DNA of 64,000 nucleotides from NCBI GenBank assembly GCA_028751875.1, contig CM054145.1:3082879-3146878 (forward strand), written 5' to 3'. Made by a program: the position numbers and the translations under genes. This document shows, one piece after another, positions 11,207-21,474 of the stretch (positions within the stretch are counted from its first letter, which is position 1; each line of letters opens with the position of its first letter). The DNA comes from Rapana venosa (lineage: Eukaryota > Mollusca > Gastropoda > Neogastropoda > Muricidae). The notes beneath the pieces are model-generated. The model had not been told where the DNA came from. It saw only the letters and a program-made list of their open reading frames with translations, and searched no databases.

Positions 11207-11996
11207 CAGGGGAGGCAATAACAAAATGTGAGAGCGATTATTCATGGGAGGTAAAAAGAGCAAAACCTATGTATTGGCGCATTTTTGTGTGCATGTCTAT
11301 GTTAGTTTTAATTTGTTCATGTGTGTATTTACATGACTTAAACCAATTATACGGCAAAGAGTGATGTGTTTAGGGGGGTTGTGTGTTGTTGCACTTTTTT
11401 CTTTCTTCGTTTTCCCCCCTTTTTTTTGCTTTGTAAAGTGGTTTGCTTTTTTTTACTTGTGTAATTTTGACTTGTGTCAAACCTTTTCTTTGTTGGTATT
11501 TTTGTTTTAAAGAATGCATATTGGAATGCAAGTGCTTGTCTTTGGTATATCATATTATTAGAGTGTATGTTTACGTAAGCTTGTTTTTTTTACATTAATT
11601 TTGTGTATGCAGATGACTTGAAATAGTTCTCTTGAATCCTGTGTCTATGATGTTGGGCTGTTTTCATGGTTGTTTGTTGTTGTTGTTGTTGTTGTTTTGG
11701 AGGGGGGGGGGGGGGTAAGACTGCATGTTGGGGTAAGGAGTTTATATTAATGGTACATAAGTGTGTATGTTTGTTGTGGTGTTTTTAATTAAATTTTTAA
11801 GGTTATGAGATGTTTGCATGGTGTCTTTTTAAAATTTTATTCCGTGCGTTTTGATATTTCCGATGAAATGTTCAGTATGGAATGAAATGGAATAGTTTAG
11901 TCTTGACTGCTGAGTGAAGAGTTGTTGGACTTGTTTTGTTGGGTTGGTTTGTGTCTGTTTTGTTTGGTGTGCACTGTTGAAGGATGTATGTGGGGT

Positions 11997-12027
<31 letters not shown>

Positions 12028-12098
12028 TAGGGCCTCTGTTGTCGACGGGGCGATAAACAAGAAGATTGGACTGGGGAGAGAGAGAGAGAGAGGTCCGT

Positions 12099-12270
12099 GT
12101 GCATGGTATGTTTTTTTTTCAAATCTGTGTATTTTAATGTTTTATATAATATCTTTTGCAATGGGTGATGTGTTTTGAAATTGCTGTGCATGGTGTTTTT
12201 TTTTCAAATCTGTGTATTTTAATGTTTTATATAATATCTTTTGCAATGGGTGATGTGTTTTGAAATTGCT
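12099..12270. repeat. Near-perfect 87-bp tandem duplication
   Basis: 12099-12185 and 12186-12270 are almost identical, beginning GTGCATGGT and ending GAAATTGCT. The paralogous region near 41690-41780 has a single copy, so the duplication is recent and specific to this copy. Confidence 0.9.
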
Positions 12271-12544
12271 GTTTTACTCAGTATACTGAAATAGTTTCTG
12301 TATTTCAATCTTACTGCAGTGAAACATATATTGAGTTGTCCATTTGGGTAATGTCTGTAAAGTGATACTTTTTAAGTAGTATGATTTGTAAGTATGTTCA
12401 AATGTTTACTTATGACATATTTGGGAAACAAACAGGTGTATAACATCAAGTATGCGAGATATTTTTTTAATATAATGTCGGTGTTTAAGCTTTTAATCTG
12501 ACGTCATCTCTTTACAACAGTTACCCTGTGAAAAAAAAATCGTG

Positions 12545-12595
12545 TGTATTTGTGTGTACCACGTGTGTGTGTGTGCACTTGCTCTTCTCTCTCTT

Positions 12596-12629
<34 letters not shown>

Positions 12630-12720
12630 CTCCACGCACGCCCCACACACGCACGACACGCACACACAAAACCCACACGCACCCCACACACACACAAAAC
12701 ACACCACACACCCCACGCCA
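12545..12720. repeat. (TG)n, (CT)n and (CAC)-rich low-complexity tract
   Basis: A short TG run, then CT repeats (12582-12632), then CACGC/CACAC-rich sequence. It separates the AT-rich block from the LINE fragment that follows. The long frame opening at 12544 starts inside this tract, so its N-terminal ~60 codons are simple repeat and not protein. Confidence 0.85.
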
Positions 12721-14060
12721 GGCGTCATTCTCAACCAAGCAGACAAGACTTCAAACCAAGACAACCACAACAACTTTGAAGAAGGAAAAGCTGGAGAGAG
12801 GAAGAAAACTGCATCATCTCTCAACTTTAAGAAAGATGGTGCCAAGCTGTGGAAACTTACAAAACAGCGGAATGGTGAGGACACCCGAGGACACCAAATA
12901 TCTTTGGAAGAGAATGGCAACATCCTGACAGGGAAGCAGGCTGCAGACCACCTTGCCTATAGCTATGCCAAGGAAAGTGACATTTACTTTGATGCAGAAA
13001 AGCAGAGAGAAGCACGCAGGGAACAAAGAGGAAGACATACCCAGAATCCAAGACCAGGGATTTTGATCAACCTTGTCACCAAAGGAGAACTGCAGAGTGC
13101 TCTGAAAAATCTCCACCTCAAGAAGTCACCTGGGCCAGATGGTATGACCCAGATGCTGACCCATCTTGGCAGGGCTGCAGAAGACAAACTGCTCCATGCT
13201 GCAGAAGACAAACTGCTCCATGCTGCAGAAGACACTGCTCCATGCTGCAGAAGACAAACTGCTCCATGCTGCAGAAGACAAACTGCTCCATGCTGCAGAA
13301 GACAAACTGCTGCAGAAGACAAACTGCTGCAGAAGACAAACTGCTCCATGCTGCAGAAGACAAACTGCTCCATGCTGCAGAAGACAAACTGCTGCAGAAG
13401 ACAAACTGCTCCATGCTGCAGAAAACTGCTCCATGCTGCAGAAGACAAACTGCTGCAGAAGACAAACTGCTCCATGCTGCAGAAGACAAACTGCTTCATG
13501 CTGCAGAAGACAAACTGCTCCATGCTGCAGAAGAGAAACTGCTCCATGCTGAGAAGAGAAACTGCTCCATGCTGCAGAAGAAAAAACTGCTCCATGCTGC
13601 AGAGAAAAACTGCTCCATGTGCAAAAGACAAATGCCCCATGCTGCAGAAGACAAACTGCTCCATGCTGCAGAAGACAAACTGCTCCATGCTGCAGAAGAC
13701 AAACTGCTCCATGCTGCAGAAGACAAACTGCTCCATGCTGCAGAAGACAAACTGCTCCATGCTGCAGAAGACAAACTGCCCATGCTGCAGAAGAGAAACT
13801 GCTCCATGCTGCAGAAGACAAACTGCTCCATGCTGCAGAAGACAAACTGCTCCATGCTGCAGAAGACAAACTGCTCCCTATCTTCAAGCTCAGCTGGCAG
13901 GAAGGAAGGAAGGAAGGACCCCTCCCCCAGTGTGGACAGAAGCCAGGACAGGAAGAAGGAGGAGGAGGAGGAAGGCAGGCATCCCGCTACCGCCAGTCAG
14001 CCTCGCCACCAGTGGTGTCGCCAGGGACAACAGGGTTGTCAAGACAGCGTGAAGTCTACA
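12721..14060 (+). pseudogene. LINE reverse-transcriptase fragment, interrupted by its own minisatellite
   Basis: The frame from about 12721 encodes a linker typical of LINE polymerases, with GAKLWKLTKQRN, ENGNILTGKQAADH and AKESDI, and then ELQSALKNLHLKKSPGPDGM (13090-13146). The last is the block just before the RT catalytic core, where KSPGPDG is a hallmark. Translation continues as THLGRAAEDKLL and then enters a tandem array that repeats AAEDKLLH. After the array, AAEDKLLPIFKLSWQEG resumes in another frame, and PVWTEA-like and YRPVSL-like remnants run to about 14060. The endonuclease, the catalytic FADD box and the 3' end are absent. The family is a jockey/CR1-type LINE; the exact clade is unsure. 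Confidence 0.8.
13174..13879 (+). repeat. 24-bp minisatellite born from LINE codons (~30 units)
   Basis: The unit GCTGCAGAAGACAAACTGCT plus CCAT encodes Ala-Ala-Glu-Asp-Lys-Leu-Leu-His in the LINE frame. The founding copy is in frame with the upstream RT linker, and the last copy is in frame with the downstream PIFKLSWQ. Shortened 17-bp units, lacking GCTCCAT between two GCT words, recur at about 13310-13460 and shift the frame. Later units carry GAGAAACT and other variants. All frames across it on both strands are long and spurious. Confidence 0.93.
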
Positions 14061-14062
14061 GG

Positions 14063-14372
14063 ACGTGTCAGGCCAGCGGCCCCACTGTGGAAGCAGCGGT
14101 GAAGGCAGCGGCCAGACAGACAGACAGACAGGGACAGGAGCGGAGGGGGCTCACTCACCATCTCTGGGTTCCTCCCCACAACACAACACACTGGAGTCAA
14201 GGGAAAGCAAGCGGTGAGTGCCTGACCCTCCTGTGTGTTAGCAGGAATCAGCTAGGACATGGACAGGGCAGGGGAGGCCTGGCCTGGGGTGGAGGTGTGT
14301 AGTGGAGGATTTGGTTTTCTGTCTTTCCTTGGCCAGAGCTGGGAGGTTTTTTATTTATTTATTTTATTTTAT
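14063..14372. other. Unassigned GC-rich stretch
   Basis: Purine-rich and GC-rich sequence with (CAGA)n at 14113-14130. It may be the decayed continuation of the LINE above, but no motif is readable. It ends in a TTTA/TTTTA-rich segment next to a SINE tail. Confidence 0.4.
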
Positions 14373-14462
14373 TCTTTTATATCGAGGATAATGGAATAAG
14401 CACTTATGTGCTTTTTTACATCCTGTCCCCGTATGTATGCGGTTTTGTAAATTGTCATCCAT
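14373..14462 (-). mobile_element. SINE family 1, 3' end only
   Basis: On the minus strand it reads GGATGACAATTTACAAAACCGC, the CATACGGGGACAGGATGTAA block, the GCACATAAGTGCTTATTCC block and CCTCGATATAAAAG, the standard 3' half of family 1. It is 5'-truncated inside the GTGGGAACGGATGACAAA segment. Confidence 0.8.
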
Positions 14463-14884
14463 GGTGAGGTGGTGTACAGCACACCACCGTTTGCCCTCCA
14501 TCATAGTAGCCCTTGATGCTTCAGGGAGGATGCATAAACACCACAGCAGTGTGTCTGCCTATGTTTGTTTTTTAAATGTTTGCCGTCCATTCCTACAGTT
14601 ATTTCATGTACACTGTTTAACTCCAGTGTGTATGCATATTGATTTTAACGTTTGCCATCCATCCCTACAGTTATTTCATGTATACCAGTTAACAATGTGA
14701 AGAAAAGAGAAGACCGGTACAGTAACTTCATGCATACTGTGTTAGAGACTACTGTCAGTAAGCTGGGAAAGAGCTTGGCCACAGCACTAGTGGTGTTTCA
14801 GGACCCCCTGACTTGGTTTGCTAGCTGGCTTCAGCAGCGGCCCATGACAGCCTCCTGGTCAGAGCCTTGCGCTGGTCACCTGAG
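14463..14884. other. Unassigned stretch with two imperfect ~70-bp repeats
   Basis: TTTGCC(G/A)TCCATCCCTACAG-like and TTATTTCATGTA words recur near 14578-14610 and 14648-14685. No gene or known element is recognised. The border of the large tandem duplication lies at its right edge. Confidence 0.4.
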
Positions 14885-15097
14885 GGCCCCAGGAGGCAGC
14901 GCAGGAGGCGCTGTTTTCACGGACTTTTCCCTGGAGCCAACTTCAAGCCCGACCCCACTCCTCTAAAAAAAAAGTCTTCGGTAAGGGAATATCACCGAAG
15001 GCTCCGTATGTGAACGCACGCGGAACATCTAGCGCACCGTTAACAACCCTTTCCCCTTGGGAAGAATGACCATTTGGTGCCGGTAGGAAGGGATGAC
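14885..15097 (+). mobile_element. SINE family 1, 3'-truncated at a LINE junction
   Basis: Contains CCCTGGAGCCAACTTC, the CCCACTCCTCTAAAA block, CGAACGCACGCGGAACATCT-like words and GGTGCCGGTAGGAAGGGATGACAA. It then switches at base ~15098 to LINE sequence without the usual SINE 3' half. The tRNA-like head is not readable. The same junction exists at 21474, so it predates the duplication. Confidence 0.75.
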
Positions 15098-17520
15098 AAT
15101 GTGTTTGTAGAAAGGCCTACACACGTGTGGTGTTAGAAACCATTTAATTACCCAAAGGGGGAAAACACATGGCTGGCTGTCATGAACACCAGGGTTTGAA
15201 AACCATCCAAGAAGGATGCTGGAATGGAAAGCCCTGGCGACAGAACCAGGAATCAAAAAATAGGGATAAAATCCTGATTCAAAGGGAAGTTCCCGTAACT
15301 CTATAACATCTTGTTAGTCCATGCCAGGTGCGGGATGTGGAAGTGATCCATGTCCCAGTATCGGGGACAATGCGACTAAAAATTGAAAAAGTTGTCAAAA
15401 GAAAAAGAAACACAAAACTGCAAAGGGAAATGCTACAAACTGACGAAGAAATCAAAGAAAAATACAAGATCGAAGTTGGAAAACAAATTGATGGCCTAGA
15501 TAATCACAATACAGAGGAAAAAGGCAGATGATGAAAATAGCATCAGTGAGGAAAGCAAAAGAAATTTTACAGTCATAAAAAAAAGGAAAAAAGAAGTGGA
15601 TGAGCTCGAGATTTAAACTAATGAAAAACAGGAGAAAGGCAAAAGTAGATGGAAAAGAAATTATAAAGAACCGACAAACTGGTTAAGAAAAGTGTAATGA
15701 AGCCAAGGAAGAATGGATCAATATTGCAGTGCAAGGAATTGAAATGAATGCAAATTTTGATAGCAAACTTAATGCATGAAAAATAAAGATGTTTACAGGG
15801 AAGAAATCTGCAAAAACAGGTTGTATAAAGTCGAGAGTGGAGATATACTCATGGAAAAGAAGATATTCTTAACAGGTGGTCAGAATACATCGAAGAGTTA
15901 TTTCCACGACGACAGAAAGGGCCACCTCCTCATATTAGCAACGAAGTGGCCACATAATCATGGAAAGACGAAGTGAGACATGCACTCAGCAAGAAGAAAA
16001 GTGGTAAGGCGCAGGACCTGATGATATCCCATCTGAATTGATAACAGCCCTTTGGGTGAAGTGGGAATTAAGGCAGTCACAAAAATACTAAAAAAATAAA
16101 ATTTACACATGAGAGATTCCGACAGATATGAAGAAGTCCATCTACATTGCGATCCCTAAGAAACTGGGTACAGCGAATGTGACCAACATCGTACAATCAG
16201 CCTGATGGAGTTTGCCTCCCAAAGTTCTTTTACGAATACTCCATGAAAAAGAATGAAAATAAAAATACCAGAAATATAGAAACACAATTTGGATTCATGG
16301 CAGACAAAAGGGACCAGAATGCAATCTTCGCATTGAAACCTCTCATGGGAAAGATCCATCGAGGTCCAGAAGACCTGTACCCCCTGCCTCATTGCTACTC
16401 AAAGCGTTCGCAAGTACGACACTCCGACTTGTTTGATATTTGGCAGGGCTATACATCGACGGGAAAGATCTTCGAGTCCTCAGAAACCTTTATTTGGGGA
16501 AAAGGAGGCAGCCATTAGAGTCGACATGACATCAGCAATATAGGCCAATCTGCAGGGGTGTGAGGCAGGGTGCGTGTTCTGCCCGATTTATTTAATGTAT
16601 ATAGTGAAATAATTCTACGAAAATTAGAATCATGGGGAATTAGTGTAGTGGCCACAACCCAACAACCTGAGATTGAATGACACAGTCCTTATCGCCCACT
16701 TGAGAAAACTGCAACAGATTTAACAACTAACGACAAATGAAAAAAAGGATTACAGCTCATGCATAAAACAGAAAGCATGGTGATCTCGAAAAAGCTGTTA
16801 TCCACCAAAGCAACATTCTGTAAAGAGAGAGAATCCAAGTAAACACCTTTAAATAAACCCTTTGGGTTTTCCATCCACCGGACGGCAAGTGTGACACGAA
16901 ATTCAAGAAGAGAATCGCTCAATCTAAGCACTTTTAACACAGAAAATTTTTACCAACGTAAGATACCTCAAGACAAAAATCCCTGTTTTGAGAGCCTACG
17001 AGGTCCATTCTTCTTTCGGAGGGAGAGCTGGGCCCTAGCAAGGACACAAACAAACGCTTAATAGATGGTTCATCCGGAGATCATGAAAATCTTTTGGACA
17101 AAAAGAAAAACTAATGCAGAAGTAATGGAAATGGCTGGGATCAAGGATCCCTTCAAACACATCAGAGAAAAACCTCAAATTTTTCGGCATATAATCAAGG
17201 GTCGGACTAGAGAAACTTTATGGAGTGGCCAAAATTGTGGAAACAAGGCAGGGAAAAAACGCCACACATTCACAGACAGCTTAACAAATTCGCCAACGAA
17301 TAAAAGGGCACCAACAATGCTCATGGGAGGGACCGAGAAAGGGAAGAATGGAGAGCCATGATCGTCGATGTTGCAAACCAGACCGGACTTGAAGAAGAAG
17401 GAATGCGCTACCATTTAGTGGGGGGTCAACCGGTTTGGGATTACATATAAGAGAGAGAGAGAGGAGAGGAGAGAAGGAGGAGAGAGAGGAGAGAGAGAGA
17501 GAGAGCTCGTGGTCAGGCCA
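15098..17520 (+). pseudogene. RTE-like LINE, copy 1 (heavily frameshifted)
   Basis: This is the counterpart of the element at 21475-23955. Only short pieces of the polyprotein survive in any frame: QFGFMADKRDQNAIFALKPL at 16270-16347, and KRKTNAEVMEMAGIK at 17098-17145. The catalytic box that reads YADD in copy 2 is destroyed here by small deletions (about 16670-16685). The CESWTLAKD segment reads as a gapped remnant near 17010-17045. It ends in an (AGAG)n-rich tail at 17450-17507. It cannot encode a functional enzyme. Confidence 0.85.
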
Positions 17521-18089
17521 ATGGTCCTGATGCAGGTTGGAAAAATAGTGTTATCCACCGAGGCTTAGCCCTTGTTGCCTTGCTTTTCATTGTACCTGAC
17601 AATGATAAACATGTTGTTGTTTTATTTACACAAGGCAGAAGATCAGAATACTTTGCTATTGCACAGTAGAATGCCCGTGGTCGTGTCAGGTGGGGTGGGT
17701 TGGCAAACAGAGGTGGCCGCTTTAAACCCGCTACCTGGAGAGGAGGGGTCCGCCATGTTCACCTGTTTTTAGATTGCCTTGAAGAGACACGGCCCCTGGG
17801 CTGTTCTGTGCCTGCCCTGCCCTGCCCTGCCCTGCCCTGCCCTGCCCTGCCCTGACACATGCATCCTCACCATCCTGCAATGTTCACCTCAGGCTGCAGG
17901 TAACCGTTGTTGTTTTATGTTTAGTTACATGTTTAAAGGAAGCAAATTGAAAAGCAAAGGTTAATGGAACTGTTTTTCAGTTCTAAAAAAAGTGTTGCAA
18001 AGATGGCTATGGTGGTGAGGCAGGATTTCTGTGGGTTCCCTCTCCTGTGACTTGAAGACTGGAACTCAGGCCCTCAGCTACATTATTGG
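17521..18089. other. Inter-element spacer with CCTGC pentamers
   Basis: No gene recognised. It contains a run of about eight TGCCC pentamers (17810-17852) and an AAGGAAGCAAATTGAAAAGC word. The duplicated copy is 23956-24519, where the pentamer run is shorter and interrupted. Confidence 0.6.
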
Positions 18090-18400
18090 GGCGGGGTAGC
18101 CTTTGGTGGTTAGCGTGATGCGCTCTGATGCCCCCGTACCCGAGTTCCCCCTTCCCCCTTTAAGGAATTTTTCCTTGGAGATTAACATTAAGTAACCCGA
18201 CTCCACTCCCCCTATAGTCCTTCCGAAACACGCAGAAATTTGCGCACACGTTTAAAAAACCTTCCGCTTTTCGGAAGAGAAGGCCATTTTGTTTTTTGTC
18301 GGTGGGAACAGTGACAAAATTTACAGACTGCAGCCACATGGGGACTGATGTGAAAAAGGACAGGTGCTTTTTCCATTATCCTCGAAGCAAAAAAATTACC
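18090..18400 (+). mobile_element. SINE family 1, near full length
   Basis: The tRNA-like head (18090-18150) has an A-box-like GGTAGCC..TGGTGGTTAGCGTGATGCGC. After it come the GACTCCACTCCCCCTATAG core, the CCGCTTTTCGGAAGAGAAGGCC hairpin-like block, GTCGGTGGGAACAGTGACAA and CCATTATCCTCGAAGC at the 3' end. An adjoining CT tract replaces a poly-A tail. Small indels relative to the copy at 24520 damage the head. Confidence 0.85.
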
Positions 18401-18485
18401 CACCCCTCTCTCTCTCTCTCTCCTTCTCCCCTCTCTTCTCTCTCCTCTCTCTCTCTCTCCTTCTCTCATTCTTTTTCTCTTCTTA
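18401..18485. repeat. (CT)n microsatellite
   Basis: CT repeats with CC and TT interruptions directly after the SINE 3' end. The duplicate copy at 24828-24908 has a longer, purer CT run. Confidence 0.9.
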
Positions 18486-18689
18486 CCCTTATCCTCAACC
18501 TCCCATCAATTTAGGGTTTCCACTTTTCCACCGCGCTGGTTGTCCCCCCAAACCCCTCCCTCTTCAACACTGTAATTTATGTTCAGGTAGCAGCGTCAAA
18601 CTCCTCCCTCCCCACCTTATGGCCTTACAGAAAAAGTAGCATTTATGATGATGTCGAGACAGTATCCATTTCTGTTATTTGTACTTTTT

Positions 18690-18900
18690 TTGGATAATTT
18701 AATAAAAACTTGTGTCAAATGGAATGGAAAACGCACTGTGTGTTTTTTACAATCAAGTCCCCGTGTTTCATTGCGTTTTGGAATTTTGTCATCCGTTCCC
18801 ACCGGCATCCAGTGGGCCTACTCTTCGGAAACGAGGAACGGGTTTTAACGTCGCCAATATGTTCTGCGTGTGTTGGCCAGGGGACCTGGGTAATGTCTGG
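18690..18900 (-). mobile_element. SINE family 1, 5'-truncated
   Basis: On the minus strand the segment runs from CCAGACATTACCCAGGTCCC through GCAGAACATATTGGCGACG, CCCGTTCCTCGTTTCCGAAG and GGTGGGAACGGATGACAAA to a degenerate AAATTATCCAAAA end. It lacks the tRNA head. The opposed SINEs at 18090 and 18690 form an imperfect inverted pair 300 bp apart. Confidence 0.82.
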
Positions 18901-19022
18901 TAAAGTTTGTCATAGCAGCAGATTGCAAAGCTGGTGCTATAGATACGGCCACTTGCTTTTTTATTATTATCCTTTCCCCTAACATTGTTTTCATGTTAAA
19001 TGATAACCAAGTGTAACACTTT

Positions 19023-19756
19023 GTGACTTTCCTCACCAGTTTTTTTGCCCCCCCCCCCCCCCCCCTGGTGGTTGGGCAATCGTGTGTAATTTGCCAGTAC
19101 CCAGTAATCCCTTATGGAGGGAAAAGCAGGCCAGTTGCCAGCCCAGGTTTGGTTGGGTTCTTCTCCCCTTCTCTGCTGCTGCTGCTGTTGCTGCGGTGCC
19201 TGCACTGGCTAGGACGCCTAGAGCCTGGCCTTCTCCTCCCCCTGCTGGTGACAGCAGACACCAGGGCATCTTCCCGCTGGCCGCAGCTGACGCAGCGCTG
19301 TGGGCTTCAGAGCAGGCGCATGGAAAACGGGATGTGACACGTGATGTGAAAGTGCCAGAGAAAATATGTTAGATTTGGGCTGAAACCAGGCAGGAAACGG
19401 ACTGGGAAGGCAGACAGTAAGAAAGAGAAAAGAGGGGGGGGGGGGGGGGGGGGGTTAAAAGGGTGAGTTTTGATACAGAAACAGACTGAGAGAAATGAAA
19501 AGTTCTGGCCAAGATTTTTCAGAAGATGGGGATCGTGTTTCTGCTGAGGAGTCCCGGCATCCCCCTGGGGGAGAGGCTGGAGTTTGTTTCAAAGGCAGCA
19601 GGAGAAAGCCATTAGGTCTATGCCTCTGAACAGAGACGCCCCAACCCGCCTCATTTTCCCTTTTGTTGTTTTTTTTTACTTTTCGTTCCCCACCTCTGCC
19701 CCAGGGGGAGGGGTTTGTCGCCCAAAAACGAGGCACCTATTTCATTGCAACTTTTT
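19023..19756. other. Unassigned block with poly-C, (CTG)n and poly-G tracts
   Basis: Contains poly-C at 19048-19066, an interrupted CTG run (19170-19196) and a 21-G run (19434-19454). The segment at 19519-19620 is GC-rich and exon-like in the duplicate copy, but frameshifted here. No gene is supported. Confidence 0.5.
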
Positions 19757-20009
19757 CCTGTTTGCAAGTGTTTTCGTTTCCCCATGAGAGTCTTTTTTCT
19801 ACAGAATTTCCCCAGGGACAACTCTCTTGTTGCCGTGGGTTCTTTTACCTGCGTCAAATGTGTATGGTACACAGGGCGTGGATTTACCGTCTCCTCTGAA
19901 TGTCTCACACCCAGACCACTACTCATGGTCTAGTGGATGGAAGAAGAGCTTGGGTTCAAACCCGCGACTTCTTACAGTTAGACATGCGCCTCACTTCTGC
20001 ACCACCCAT
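19757..20009 (-). mobile_element. SINE family 2 (diverged copy)
   Basis: On the minus strand it has a tRNA-like head (19960-20009: TGGTGCAGAAGTGAGGCGCA, then GCGGGTTTGAACCC as a B box). The GGTCTGGGTGTGAGACATTC block follows, and then the diagnostic CACGGCAACAAGAGAGTTGT (19822-19845 region) and GGGGAAATTCTGTAGAAAA. It matches the body of the complete SINE at 30287-30784, but the head differs and the L2-like tail is missing. Confidence 0.75.
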
Positions 20010-20384
20010 GTGTGTGTGGGTAAGGGGGGAGGGGGTGGGGGCTATTCTGTGGAATAATTCACAGGCCAAACATCTTGACTCAGGTAATGTTGTTCCGTTT
20101 GCAGGTGGAAGCCTCCCTCACAGAGATCCAGTGTCCATCCACTGTTGCGGCATGACCTGCTTCCAGCTGACCTTCTCCTGCTGCTGCCGTGTGTGTGTCT
20201 GAAATACAGTGTCGTCTGCCAGCCTCTTGTGCAAGAAGGAGTTCCGTGTGAACCATCACAAGTTGAGTGGTATTTTTCTGGTCATAGTAATCCGAAAAGG
20301 TTATGTATGTGGTGTTGTGTTATTGTGTGTGTGTGGTGTGTGTGTGTGTGTTTTTGTGTGTGTGTGTGTTGTGTTGTGTATGTG

Positions 20385-20415
<31 letters not shown>

Positions 20416-20589
20416 TGTGTTGTGTTGTGTTTTTGTGTGTGTGTGTGTTGTTGGGAGATGCAGGGCAACATGCCCGTCCTACAGAAATAGAATTAAACCA
20501 CTTGTCCTTTTCCGTGACTTAAGTTTTCATGTTAACCGCAGATGGTTCTAAACGAAAGATTGTGGAAGTAGCTTACTATCAATAGTTAT
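20010..20589. other. Unassigned, with (TG)n at 20318-20452
   Basis: Two frames through the TG tract give only Val-Cys repeats. A TTTGCAG acceptor-like site at 20098-20104 precedes a 16-codon frame ending in a stop, too short to call. Nothing else is recognised. Confidence 0.5.
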
Positions 20590-21170
20590 GTTTCATATGA
20601 GGACTGCGGTGCAGGGAGGAAAATAAGTTTGTGACGGACTTAGAGAGTGTGAGAAAAGTTGACACAGATGGAAAAGTATGTGCGCTTCAATCTTGGTGCT
20701 TACCATGATAATTTGCAGGAGGCTCAGTCCCCGAAGATGCGGACACTGCATTCTGTCAGGCCCCGCCCCATAAAGGAGACTGGGCCCTCCCTCCCTCCCC
20801 CCCCCCCCCCACAACGCCTGAGAGAGGCAGCTTCATTTTTCCCACAGCAGGATGTGGTAACCCCCCCGCAGACGGGCCCTTTTTCCTGACCTCCGTAGGG
20901 ACGTCCGAAGAGGACCCGGCCTTGACCCACCCAGTGGCCAAGAGGTGGGGGCAACTTGGAGCCTGCCTGCCAGCCATGTTCCTGCTGCCTTCGTGAGAGC
21001 GCTGACCTGCAAGAGGAATGGAGGGAAAGAAAGAGAGGAAGAAGGAGAGAGAGGAAGAGGCAGGCCCAGCAGCACCACGTCACTTAGGCCACAAGTTTCT
21101 GGCAGCGGTGGCCGGCATCGCACTGTGGTGGGGACAGGGTGTGATTCAACACATTCCAATGTGAGTTGTT
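20590..21170 (+). other. GC-rich low-copy block, copy 2
   Basis: Diverged, shortened copy of 1099-1800. Shared landmarks are CCCCACAACGCCTGA, GGCAGCTTCATT, CAGCAGCACCACGTCACTT and TTTCTGGCAGCGGTGGCCGG. Several single-base deletions break the frame that is open in copy 1, but the AATGTGAGT donor-like word at its end is conserved. No function is assigned. Confidence 0.55.
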
Positions 21171-21265
21171 AAAGTATGTTTTGTAAGACGGACGGTTAAA
21201 AAGTGGGAAAATGTTGGCCCCCCCTGAGAGGCGCCCCCCCCCCCCCCCCCCCTGACGGCCCAGGA

Positions 21266-21474
21266 GGCAGCTGCCAGGAGGCGCCTGTTTCACGGACATT
21301 TCCCTGGAGCCAACTTCAGCACCGACTCCACTCCTCTAAAAGTCCTTCGGATAAGACTATTCACCGAGGCTCCGTATGTGAACGCACGCGGAACATCTAG
21401 CGCACACGTTAACAACCCTTTCCTCCTTGGGAAGAATAGACCATTTGGTGCCGGTAGGAAGGGATGACAATGTG
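21266..21474 (+). mobile_element. SINE family 1, 3'-truncated (duplicate copy)
   Basis: Same truncated element as at 14885-15097 with a cleaner core: CCCTGGAGCCAACTTCAGCA, the CCGACTCCACTCCTCTAAAA block, the GAACGCACGCGGAACATC block and GGTGCCGGTAGGAAGGGATG. It runs directly into LINE sequence at GTGTTTGTAGAAAGG. Confidence 0.8.

Larger units (their letters stand above)
14885..19794. repeat. Tandem segmental duplication, copy 1
   Basis: Direct repeat of 21258-26218 with an offset of about 6.4 kb. Content in order: 3'-truncated SINE, RTE-like LINE, CCTGC pentamers, SINE(+), CT tract, SINE(-), CTG repeat, poly-G and a purine-rich block. Copy 1 has more frame-breaking indels than copy 2 wherever LINE protein motifs allow judgement. 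Copy 2 is cut by the assembly gap at the equivalent of 19794. Confidence 0.93.

Noticed and set aside
12984..13760. 258-codon minus-strand frame and several plus-strand frames over the 24-bp minisatellite
   Set aside because: They are shadows of a tandem repeat derived from LINE codons. Several frames on both strands are equally open.
20105..20153. Short frame after TTTGCAG reading VEASLTEIQCPSTVAA and a stop
   Set aside because: Only 16 codons and no neighbouring exon. Acceptor-like words are frequent.
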